Source: Athripsodes cinereus
Lineage: Eukaryota; Arthropoda; Insecta; Trichoptera; Leptoceridae
NCBI GenBank assembly: GCA_947579605.1
Contig: OX388312.1
Location: 24,575,313 to 24,639,312 of the forward strand
Direction of reading: 5' to 3'
Length of the DNA stretch: 64,000 bases
In this document: piece after piece, positions 37,333-47,000 of the stretch
Position numbering within the stretch: the stretch's first letter is position 1
Layout: the number at the start of each line of letters is the position of its first letter
Notes under the pieces: generated by a model
Told to the model about the DNA's origin: nothing
The model's input: the letters and a program-made list of their open reading frames with translations, nothing else
Databases searched by the model: none
Position numbers and translations under genes: made by a program

Positions 37333-37582
37333 CTACTACTACTATACCATCACGGCATATCCCACAAGTGAGGTAGCCAGCTGCATATAATAAACACGCA
37401 AGCTGTCCTCTCCGTGCCAATATAAAATCAAGACATTCAGAATGGGTTGCAAAACTAGTGGCTGAATTTGAAATGTAAAATGTCTTTATTTTTTTGAACA
37501 CCTGCCTTTTACAGGACACTCGAAAACTTACGGAGAAGAGTGGGAGACCAATTATTTACCGGGTGCTCTACGGGATAGGAGC
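37333..37582 (-). repeat. Family S copy, nearly full length
   Basis: It runs from ACTACTACTATACCATCACG (tail side) to ACCGGGTGCTCTACGGGATA (5' side). It lacks about ten bases after GTAGCCAG relative to 26806-27050. It forms an inverted pair with the fragment at 37191-37275. Confidence 0.85.
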
Positions 37583-37707
37583 CCTTGGACCGCTGAAATA
37601 TCAGGAAATAGAGGCTATTTCAACAATACTCGCATTCCATCTTCGTATGAAATGTATAGGTATATTCTGAAAGTGATTAAATGAATATATTATAAAGTCA
37701 GTACAAT

Positions 37708-37778
37708 TCATTCATTCATTCTTCGCCCTCAACGCTTCTCTCGAGAGCACAGGGCAGAAACCAGCCTCCTCCATTCTA
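37708..37778 (-). repeat. RTE-type LINE 3' terminus with CATT/AATG tail
   Basis: On the plus strand: CATTCATTCATTC, then GCCCTCAACGCTTCTCTCGA, then GCACAGGGCAGAAACCAGCC and TCCTCCATTC. The same block occurs at 38226-38278. Only the last about 55 bp of the element were copied, next to a CATT microsatellite that serves as its tail. Confidence 0.7.
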
Positions 37779-38219
37779 GTACAATTAATAAAGGTATCAT
37801 GGTTTTTAATTTAAAAAAAAACTGACGCAAAATACGTAAAGTTAATAAACGATTGCAGATGGATACGAAAAATCATATACCTACTTGATAATAAATTTAA
37901 TATGTATTTATCTCGTATCATTGTTTTGTGCTCATACCTTTCATAAATAAAATGTATATTCTATTATTATGCACACTACCGATGCTGATAAATTTGCTGA
38001 TAAACAATAATAATAATAAATTGATTGAAATTTCCAGATAAACATTTCAAAACAAAGCATATGGGCTTCACATTCCATAGTATGAACTATATTATATGAA
38101 AACTAATACTAGCTTTTAAATCCGTAGTATGCGTAAAAATAATATTTTGGGTATTTCTTATCAAAGTGACAAACCTATTATTAAAAATATAAGTGTTAAC
38201 GTCAATGATATTCTCCATT

Positions 38220-38440
38220 ATCATCATCGCCCTCAACGCTCCTCTCGGGAGCACAGGGCAGAAACCAGCCTCCTCCATTCAGAGCGTCTCTGTGCCAATT
38301 GCGTCACCTCTTTACACGACATTCCTTGCGCTCTGATATCGTTGTCATAGGAACGGTGTATTGTGAAAGAGGGACGCCCGGGCCGACGGAACCGGAATGA
38401 TATTACTGGAGTGTTATCTATAGGGAAAATGTCCATGATA
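38220..38440 (-). pseudogene. RTE-type LINE RT C-terminal tail
   Basis: The minus strand reads FRFRRPGRPSFTIH, then NDIRAQGMSCKEV, then AQRRSEWRRLVSALCSREE, then a stop and a GATGATGATAATGG tail. A GRPRK-type motif, a D-x-RxxGM helix and a final RxxWRxLV are the usual ending of an insect RTE-type RT. About 70 codons remain. The frame is open but isolated, so it is not functional. Confidence 0.65.
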
Positions 38441-38629
38441 TTCTGAGAAATAATGTTTTTATTTTGCCTTAAAAATCATAGTCAGCACAGACATCCACCA
38501 ATATGCTGGACGATATCAATAGAGCAAACAAGTCCTGCTTCCATGACAGGACTTTTGGCGTCGCAGGACATTTCTATTAATATTATAAAATAAAACAGTG
38601 TCAAAAATATCAGTTAACAATTCAATGTA

Positions 38630-38675
38630 CAGAGGGCGAGTTTATCGCTAAAATGCGAATGTCTTCCAACTAGCC
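38630..38675 (+). repeat. End of the 2422-2583 fold-back family
   Basis: CAGAGGGCGAGTTTATCGC here is identical to the start of the element at 2422; similarity continues with TGCGAATGTCTTCCAAC. No matching inverted end is found downstream, so this is a solo end. Confidence 0.5.
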
Positions 38676-39357
38676 CTTACATACCTACATAGTCAATAAA
38701 TAAGCCGTGTTTAATTTTATTATTTATAAACACGATTAAAGAATGTAAGATTGCATAGATGGTATTTTTTACCCTGTAACTTTTCTGTAAAATATGCTTA
38801 TAATGAGTTATGTAAATGCGATGTGGTGGTCGGTAGCTTGATAGTAATTTCCGACTTTCAAATAAGAGGTACAGGGTTTGAATATTATTTCTACCAACCT
38901 ATTCCACTTTCAAAATAAATTTAAGGTTTTTGGATTTACTTGTGTTTATTTCAAAAATAGAAACGTCTATAAAACACACACGTTTATAGAAATGTTAACA
39001 GACTACAATGTATTATGTGAAGATTATTAATACATACATAAATTTTATATGCATTATCAACTCGTACATAATTTAACAGTAACAATTATAATATAATAAT
39101 GAACACAATCATCATTCACAGAATGCAACATGTTAATCAACAGCTAAATCCTTCTGCATAATCATTCGAGTATTATAGTATGTATTATAATTTGTTATAT
39201 AGTTTATTATTGATATTTTAATCACAATAGCATTTCAGTGTGCCCACCACAAAAGAGATGAACGGTTAATGAATTACAAAATTAAATACGTAATAAATTA
39301 GTCGATTTTCAAGTATTTGATATGTTAATTAAAAGTATCTGTAAAACATTTTAAACT
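38676..39357. other. AT-rich non-coding stretch
   Basis: A segment near 38820-38900 (GTGGTCGGTAGCTTGATAGT) faintly recalls the SINE head but lacks a good box B, so it is not called. Confidence 0.4.
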
Positions 39358-39402
39358 ACCCAATCACGGCATATCCCACAAGTGGGGTAGCCAGCAGACC
39401 AT
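39358..39402 (-). repeat. Family S 3' end only
   Basis: The plus strand reads AATCACGGCATATCCCACAA then GTGGGGTAGCCAGCAGACC, a near-perfect 3' end of 43 bp, and stops abruptly. Confidence 0.75.
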
Positions 39403-39440
39403 TTTAGAAATGCAATACAAATACAGTCAATTTTATAACC

Positions 39441-39650
39441 CGTGGAATTCCATGGAAAAGAATAGATCTCCCACTCTTTTCTTTTAGAGGCGTATTATAT
39501 AATGATTGATACATTTTTGTAATATCTTCGCTTCAGTGATGATGAGGTATGCCTCCTGTTATGAATGTCTAAGTTTTAATTGGCACGGAAAGGAAAACTC
39601 ACATTTTTATAACATGCAGATTTGCTGTATAAATGTATAGATAAAATTTA
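39441..39650 (+). repeat. Family S copy, lacking the 3' terminus
   Basis: It begins CCCGTGGAATTCCATGG, has GATCTCCCACTCTTTTC, TCAGTGATGATGAGGTATGC and TTGGCACGGAAAGGA, then loses the terminal block. It is inverted relative to the solo end 40 bp upstream. Confidence 0.6.
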
Positions 39651-40275
39651 TAATATTAGTCCATAACAGGTTGGTGTACTGATAAAACAATAAATTGCAA
39701 GAATTTATAAGGTCGTATGGAATGTTATTATGATCCGACACATTCTGATCGGCTTCTTATGCTAGTCTGTCTACCTACAGCAACAGAAGTAGTAGACGTA
39801 GTAGAACTAGAGCTGCAAACAACATGTGCACAAGTTTCTAACGAGATCTAAAATGACACAACGCACTGGCATGCAAAAAGATCGCTCTAACTTCTTATAG
39901 ACATGTCTGCCATCTCCTTTCATTCTTCCATAACGACAACAGAGTACTGCAGCACTAGACATCAAACTTCAAAGATAAACATGCAAATACTTATCGTACT
40001 TAATGAGGATAGAAGAAACAGAAGCAGATGTTTGATGTATATATCTACGTTATATGATATTTCATTGTAATGCAACTTAAAAACTTTTAATATTTACAAA
40101 AAATATATACATAAATGGTTGTAAGAAAATAATTGCATTCAGAGATAATTGATACTTTCTTTGAAAGATGTGAATAATTACCAAATGTTTTAAATCACGT
40201 AGAAACATGACATATATAATTTCACCAGCTACCATTTTTTATGCAGATAACAAGTAAATTATATATACACACGAA
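39651..40275. other. AT-rich non-coding stretch
   Basis: 39770-39980 is less AT-rich and faintly coding-like, but no frame or motif can be supported. Confidence 0.4.
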
Positions 40276-40329
40276 AACATAGATGATGACATAGAGATAA
40301 TTTATTATCTCTATGTCATCATCTATGTT
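40276..40329. repeat. Perfect inverted repeat, 25-bp arms, 4-nt loop
   Basis: Arms 40276-40300 and 40305-40329 are exact reverse complements around TTTA. The absence of mismatches implies recent origin or constraint. It could fold into a small RNA hairpin if transcribed. Confidence 0.95.
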
Positions 40330-40550
40330 ATCACTTAAGAAAGATGCCGTGTTGGTATAGATATATAGAATGTTGCCTTTTTGTCCATAAAATTTATTAA
40401 TTAATGGTTGGACTTTTTGTCTGTGTAATAGTTTTGATGTGTTCTTTTTTTGCTTCAAGGTTATTCTATTTTTTAAAACATAAAAACAGCATTTGAAAAT
40501 ATAATTAATAAAATTACAAAAATACAGTTTTTAAAAATGTATAGTAACTT

Positions 40551-40920
40551 GAATGGCATAGAAACCAGGGCAGAAACAGCCAAAACCAAAAGTATGTTAC
40601 GAACCACAGAGATGCGAACTTTGCGAGCCACAACTGCAAAAACACCGCGAGACCGATTCAGAAATACTACAATCTAAGAGATGTATGAGGTCCTAAATGT
40701 TGTTGAATGGGAAAGACAACGGCGAAAATATTGGTACAAATACGTCCAAAGGATGGATAATACCAGAACCCAAATATTGTCCTACATGGACTACCTGAGA
40801 GACGGCGTCCACCAGGAAGGCTCACAAAACGATGGAATGCCAGCTGAGTCCCTACATCGTAATAAGGGGTCCTTCTTGCATGATCAGACCTTTGAGTCTA
40901 ATAAAAGATAGAAGAATACG
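40551..40920 (+). pseudogene. RTE-type LINE RT C-terminal region, broken
   Basis: One frame reads GIETRAETAKTKSML, then TTEMRTLRATTAKTPRDR, then a TAA stop at about 40677, then VVEWERQRRKYWYKYVQRMD, after which the sequence slips frame through GRRPP-coding DNA and ends near SNKR. The ETRAxTxKTKxMLxTTEMxTLR block and the RRKxWxxHVxRM block are signatures of insect RTE-type RTs. One stop and at least one frameshift make it dead. It is a different copy and probably a different subfamily from the remnants at 38.2 and 50.0 kb. Confidence 0.75.
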
Positions 40921-41834
40921 ATCATAAATGTTGAGAATCATTCATTGTATAGGTAGGTAGGTACTGTCAGTGTACTGAGTATAATAATAATAAAGTCTAC
41001 ATGGGGATTGCTTTGCCGATCTATGATAAATAAACTCGGGGAAAAATCTATGATAAAGAGTCAGATTGAATAGTGAGATGGGTCTCTCGCGTGATGTGAG
41101 ATAAAGATATATATCAACTATTTGTTGGAGAGGAATAGAGAGACAATAATATTATCTTCATGGAATAATGGCTTTATTGATGTGTCAGTTTCAAGATGTC
41201 GGTGTATTTTAGCCACTTCTTCTCTTAACTTCCAGACACAATATAAACCAACTCAATACATATATTATATCTACTATTTATTATTCTTTATAACTATTAT
41301 TGATTACAAAGCTATTATTTAATTTTAATATTATTATTCACCAATTAAATATGTAACTATGCACATGCGAATGCGCAACTAGAAGGCTGACTATCCAACG
41401 ACTATAATTATTTTTATTGATAATAAATTATATGATAAAGACAAGTACAGAAATAAGGAAAAGGATTAACATACCAATGAAATCAATTTCAAATTACTTA
41501 ATTCTCAGATATTATAATTCATGTCTTTATATTTCAATATTATTAATGAATTTAAATATTTAGAATAGATTTGACATCACAATAAATTGAATAAACTCAT
41601 GAAAATTTTTGTAAGTTTTTTATATTCAAAATTAAGCATGAATATGGAAATCAATTTATATGCATCAAAAGAGATAATATAGCATATATAGACAATTCAC
41701 ACAGATCGAGTTAGTCCCAAACAATGATAAATGAATCTCGTGTTATGGGTACTAACACGACGGTATACATATATATACAATGCACTAAACACATATATTA
41801 TAATGTAACACTCAGACCCAGAACACTAGACATT
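40921..41834. other. AT-rich non-coding stretch
   Basis: Nothing recognised. Confidence 0.55.
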
Positions 41835-41942
41835 TGAAATGAGTGGCAAACCTCATCGCTGAATTTAAGATATACAGAAGTCTTTATTTTTTCACAACAC
41901 TTGCCTTTTTCAGGACACTCGAAAACTTACGGAAAAGAGTAC
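41835..41942 (-). repeat. Family S copy, left piece, split by the Gypsy element
   Basis: Plus-strand blocks AATGAGTGGCAAACCTCATC, GCTGAATTTAAGATATACAG, CAGGACACTCGAAAACTTAC and GGAAAAGAGT follow family order and stop at the LTR boundary. The continuation resumes at 48865 as TTTTTGCCGGATACTCCACG. The Gypsy insertion is therefore younger than this S copy. Confidence 0.85.
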
Positions 41943-42079
41943 TGTAACACCACATAATTTCAACATAGCATAACAACAACATAACCTGCCAATGATGACT
42001 GACAGCCGCTGTCAAGGTACAGGAAGTACCTGATTATTTAACAGGATCATCAATAGATGTCTCATTGATGGAAGCCTCC

Positions 42080-42114
42080 AGAATGTTCCCGAATGTTCTA
42101 GAAACTTCTAGAAC
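42080..42114 (+). promoter_or_regulatory. Perfect seven-unit heat-shock element in the 5' LTR
   Basis: Seven contiguous 5-bp units alternate nGAAn and nTTCn with no interruption: GAA at 42081, 42091, 42101 and 42111, TTC at 42086, 42096 and 42106. Three units bind one HSF trimer, so seven can hold two. The array ends 107 bp upstream of the TATA box, the distance typical of heat-shock promoters. The copy in the 3' LTR is at 48183-48217. The site is seen directly; heat induction is inferred. Confidence 0.85.
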
Positions 42115-42220
42115 AATCCGAGCGGAAATAGATAGGCGGAGTTCAGGAACAGGTACCTCTCCCACTATCACACCGTCCACTTCCAAGGTATCCATCAGCT
42201 GTTCAGTACTGACTCAAGGG

Positions 42221-42228
42221 TATAAAAG
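42221..42228 (+). promoter_or_regulatory. LTR TATA box
   Basis: TATAAAAG lies in a GC-richer context downstream of the heat-shock array. The equivalent in the 3' LTR is at 48324. Confidence 0.8.
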
Positions 42229-42287
42229 ACGGAGCCCGGCATACTGAAAGGCAGAATCGCGGTGGCTCTTCCAGGGCCAAGGTTTCC

Positions 42288-42480
42288 TACCTACCGTTAC
42301 TCCATAGCTGTCTAAGAAGTACCTACTCTTGTTGCTATGAAGTGATTCTCCTTACCTACCGTTACCCTCTATAGCTGTCCAAGAAGTGCCTACTCTTGTT
42401 GCTATATGGTAACTTTCCTTATACCTACCCGCTACTCCCTGGCTGTCCGAGATGTGCCTACTCTTGGTGCCATACAGTAG
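42288..42480 (+). repeat. Three degenerate ~67-bp tandem repeats inside the LTR
   Basis: Each unit contains a CTACCGTTAC-like start, an AGCTGTCYAAGAAGTRCC-like core and CCTACTCTTGTTGCTAT. The three cores are at about 42308, 42374 and 42442. The same array occurs 6103 bp downstream. Being 3' of the TATA box, it would be in the RNA leader/R-U5. Confidence 0.75.
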
Positions 42481-42759
42481 TAGCGACCCTTATTACCTAG
42501 TCTCTCTCCGACTACCTCAATATCCATCTAACCTAGCCTGGAGGTGTCTTCGTATTGTTTTACTAATAGTGTTACTTTCTTTATACAGTATTGTACCAGT
42601 TGTCAAGTGATTGTAATAAATTGTGAATTTGCTAAACAGTGTTTTGAACTCTCTCGGTGTACCCCTTCAGGAGTACACCTGGCGCCCAAATTAGTTTTAA
42701 GTGTTGACTCTCTACATTCCCCTTCAGGGAATAATACAAGTAATATTAAGTGTTACAAA

Positions 42760-42777
42760 TGGCAGCCCAACTCGTGG
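42760..42777 (+). other. Putative tRNA primer-binding site
   Basis: TGGCAGCCCAACTCGTGG begins two bases after the LTR. TGG complements the CCA end of a tRNA, and the GCCCAAC portion resembles lysine-tRNA primer sites, but one extra base and later mismatches leave the primer unsure. A second similar string, TGGCGCCCAA, lies inside the LTR near 42681. Confidence 0.5.
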
Positions 42778-44079
42778 CGAGAAGACGACCCTGTGAAATG
42801 TGAACAATAAAGTGTTTTTGTTTTGAAAAGTGTTAAAATAATTATAGTTGTACTGTACTTTAATATTTAAATTCGTAAATAGTGATAATCTTAGTTGTAC
42901 GGTACTTTAATTATAATATTCGTTAATAATAATAATAATCTAGTGTTAATCGTAGTTGTACTGTACCTCGATAATATTTGTAAGTAAAAATACTCATAAA
43001 CTGTAGTTCAAATCAGTTTAGATAAGTTTAAATACGTTTGAAAAAGTGTTATTGTACTTTAATAGTGTTTAGCATAATTTCATATCGTAATCGTAATATT
43101 GCAACGCACTGTATCTAAAAGTGAGGTTATGAAAAATTGTGTTTTGAAAATAGACCATAGACGAAAATCATTTTCTCTGGTGTTAACTGATCGGCTCACT
43201 ATCGGACCGTTTGAATGAACTATTTAATGTCTATGACTCTGTGGACAGTTTCCATAATCTATTATCTTTGAACTATGAACACATGTTTTATCTGTTTTGT
43301 TTATTTACGGCGAAGTGTCATAGTTCGAATGTTTATTATTTCCAATTGTTTCTAATGTTTATTGCTATTGAATAATATTATACATGTGTTATATATATTT
43401 GTGTATCTGGGGGACTTTTGTGAAAGCAAACCTGTGCATTATCTTTACATGTATTTATAATTATTGAACTCTTTACAGCAAACCATATTTCATTAATATA
43501 TGTGTTATCATTACGTGTGTTTATAATACTAATGAACTCTTTTTACATCAAATAATATTTCATTAATAGATGTGTGTTTATAATACTAATGAACTCTTTT
43601 ACAGCTAGTTATATTTCATTATTATGTGTGTGTATTTGGTGGACTTATATTCAAAGCAAACCTGTGCGTAACATTAATTGTGAGCTCTTCGTATTTCATT
43701 TTTATATATTATTACCTTTATGTGTTTATTGTTGATGGACTGTTTCACAGCAAATCATATTTAATTATTATATGTGTGTACTTGGAGGACTTATACTAAA
43801 AGCAAACCTGTGCATATCATTACTCTTTCATAACATATTGTGTTACATGTATTGTACTTTATTATTGTTTATTATTGTTTTTGATGAACCTTCCAAAACA
43901 ATACAGTGTTTATATATACATACATTGTTCGTTGTGTATTGAATAGACTCCTCTCAGAGCAATTCAGTGTGTATTTTAATTTGGTAAACTCAGTGTTTCT
44001 TCGTTTGTGTTTCAAACTGGAGTCCAAACCGAAGTACTTCACCCGTAGTGTGACTGAATCCTCAGAAGATCCTATCAAC
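42778..44079 (+). other. Gypsy 5' leader with internal degenerate repeats
   Basis: About 1.3 kb of T-rich non-coding leader. AGTTGTACTGTACTTTAAT-like units recur at about 42846, 42895 and 42955. A longer unit (GTGTGT, then TTGGWGGACTTAT, then AAAGCAAACCTGTGCAT) recurs at about 43400, 43630 and 43770. Leaders of LTR elements often hold packaging signals; the role here is unknown. Confidence 0.7.
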
Positions 44080-47000
44080 ATGTCGGTCAACCTAAGCCAG
44101 GAACAGTTCCAGCACCTGATGTCCATGGTAGCGCCAAGATCCGGCTCATTTGCAAGCTGCGCTGCTTACTATGATGGCACTCGTGACATGGAGATGATTG
44201 AGACGTTCTTGGATACGGTGAAGGTGTTCAAAGCCATTGAACACATTGAGGATCAAGATGCACTTACTGGTGTCACCATCCTGCTGAGGGGCGAGGCTGG
44301 CAAATGGTGGCAGGGAGTGAAGCACGAGGTTCGGAAATGGACAGACTTTGAGGCGCGGATCCGGGATGCATTTGCTCCTAGGAAGCCTGGTTACGTCCTG
44401 ATCCAGGAGATTGTGAATATTAAGCAGAGACCCGATGAACTGACAGATACCTTCCTGACCAAGAAGCGAGTCCTGTTGGCCCAGCTGCCTGGACCAACTC
44501 TTACGGAGGAGCAACAACTTGACATGGTATATGGTCAACTGGATCTTCAGATTCGTGACAGGGTATCCAGAACATCGTTCAAGAGCTTTAATACACTGAT
44601 GACAATGGCTCGGGAGGTGGAACAGTTCCTGAAGGAATCTGGAGAACGGAAGGCTAGGCCACGCTGTGGGATCTGCAGAGCATGGGGCCATACTGATGAC
44701 AGGTGCAGGAAGAGGAAAGGGGTGGCAAACCAACCACCCAGGTTCAAGAGTGGAAGACAGAGTCACTCGACGAATACTCTCGCACCCAAGTTTGCTTGCT
44801 ACGGCTGCGGTACCCCAGGAGTGACGCGCAGCAGGTGCCCTAAGTGCAGCGGAGGCAAACCTCAGGGAGGAAGCCATGAGATGTCGTTCTGCTCTCTGGA
44901 CTTCACTGATGCTCGAGATCGACCATCCGTCCCCATCCAAGTGAGAGGATATGAAGGAACTGCCTACATCGACAGCTGTGCCAAATCCAGCGTCGCTTCA
45001 TATTACTTATACAACTGTCTGAAAGACAGTGGGGCACAATTTCATAGGCAGAGGATCACCGCCGTGCTGGCTGATGGCTCTGCCAAGGTCCAGGACATCC
45101 TGACCACCAGGGTACCAGTGACACTGCACGAGGTCACTGTACCAACTACATTCATTGTATTCCCAGAGTCCCGAGACAACCGGACTCTATTGGGAGTGGG
45201 ATTTATTGAAGATGCAGGACTGGTACTGAACCTACCACAGAGGGCCTGGTACTTCGTAGAGTCGCCTGAGATAACCCGTGCACTGGGGTATGAGGGCCAT
45301 CCCTCGCCGCAATCAGCCTCAGGTAGCGACTATAAACCAATATGCGCAATCGCAAACGTCCTTCGCGAGATGGAGGTGCCGCCACTGCTGTCCCCAGTGA
45401 AGACCACACCACCTCCAGTGGCACCACGGACTGACCTGGTGCCGAGCCCAGTGCGAATGGTTAGGCAGAAGATGGATGTCCCTCCTGCCATATCTCCGAT
45501 GATGATCACACCACCACGGGAAATCCTGGCGGCCAAATCAGTGCATGTGATCCCGCAGACTATGGAATTTCCAGTTGCAATGCTGACGCCACCTCCGACT
45601 CCCCCTCCAGCTGATGATCCTGTGTGCCAAGTGCCCATAGAATTCACAGGACAGCCTAGCCAGGAGTGTTCGTGCAAACCAGGAGTCTTGTTCGATGGCT
45701 ATTCTCCCAGACTGGCAGATAGGATGTTCAGAGATGCGCAAATAGCTGTATTTAATGCCGACCCCACACTGTCACCACGGTCGGAGAGTTTATTCGCACC
45801 AGAGCGCTTGGACATCTGCAGCCTGGACGTCAATGAGAATGTACTCTCTGCGCAAGAGAAGGACTCATTGGATCGCGTGTTACAAGAACACGCTGAGGTT
45901 TTCCAGTCTAATGGACTACCATGTTCACTCCCCGAGCACTATATCGACACAGGTGAGCACGCACCAATTGCAGTACCACCATACCGCCTGTCTCCTCCGC
46001 GCAAGGAAGTGCTCAAGAGGGAAATAGCAAAGAGGATAGAAGATGACATCATAGAACCATGTTCATCACCTTGGTCTGCTCCAGTGGTTCTAGTACCTAA
46101 GAAGAATGGCGAATTACGTTTTTGTGTAGACTACCGTAAGCTGAATGCCATTACTGTTCCAGATGTCTATCCTATACCAAGAATTGATGACTTACTACAC
46201 GAGGCCAAGCCAACGCCTTACATGACCACCTTGGATTTGAAAGCCGGTTATTGGCAAATCAGGGTTAGGCAGAAAGATCAGGAGAAGACGGCGTTTATAA
46301 CCTCATTTGGCATCTACCGGTTCAAGCGCATGCCCTTTGGCCTTCGTAATGCCCCTTCCACGTTCCAGAGAATGGTAGATCACATCCGGATCAGGTTGGA
46401 TGGCATAAAGATGCTAGCATATTTGGATGACCTGGTAATTCTCTCTTCAACCTTTGAAGAACATCTCACTCACCTCAACGCAGTGTTTCAGGAGCTGAGA
46501 AAGCAGAATCTTACTGTTAACAAGGAGAAGTGTAAGTTCTGTTGTTCTACCATCAAATACCTAGGTCACTACATCACACCTCAAGGACTTCAAGTTGACC
46601 CTGAGAAGACAGCAGCCATTAGAGATCGGTCTGCACCTCGGAATATCAAGCAACTCGTGTCATTTCTGCAAACATGCTCTTGGTACCGTCGATTCATTAG
46701 CAACTTTGCAAGCATTGCTGAACCACTATCGAGATTGGTAAAGAAAGATACCATCTGGGTATGGAACGACGAGCAAGAACGAGCTTTCAATCATTTGAAG
46801 GATGCACTCACCACTGCCCCAATACTTCGACAAGCTGATGACAGCAAACCATACACTGTCAAGACAGATGCAAGTGGCTATGCTCTCGGAACAGTTCTGG
46901 TCCAAGGGGAGAGGGAAGAGGAGCACCCAGTCGAGTATGCCAGTCGCCTGCTGACCCCAGCAGAAAAGAACTATTCTACAACGGAACGAGAGGCCCTTGC

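Larger units (their letters stand above)
41943..42757 (+). repeat. 5' LTR (815 bp)
   Basis: U3 contains a heat-shock-element array (42080-42114) and TATAAAAG at 42221. Three degenerate tandem units of about 67 bp (about 42288-42480) follow the promoter. AATAAA at 42615-42620 is the likely polyadenylation signal. A short hairpin (GGTGTAC/GTACACC) lies at about 42656-42681. The transcript start is expected near 42250. Confidence 0.95.

Noticed and set aside
38820..38900. Fourth SINE copy
   Set aside because: The head is faintly similar, but box B and the body are not recognisable.
40681..40911. Independent 76-codon gene
   Set aside because: It continues an RT-tail frame that starts upstream before a stop, so it is part of a LINE remnant.
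43906..44079. Upstream extension of Gag-Pol from the first ATG
   Set aside because: The first 58 codons are AT-driven and hydrophobic and do not resemble a Gag start; the ATG at 44080 is preferred.
44146..44940. 264-codon minus-strand open frame
   Set aside because: It is antisense to the Gag region of the Gypsy element, whose plus-strand frame has clear domains.
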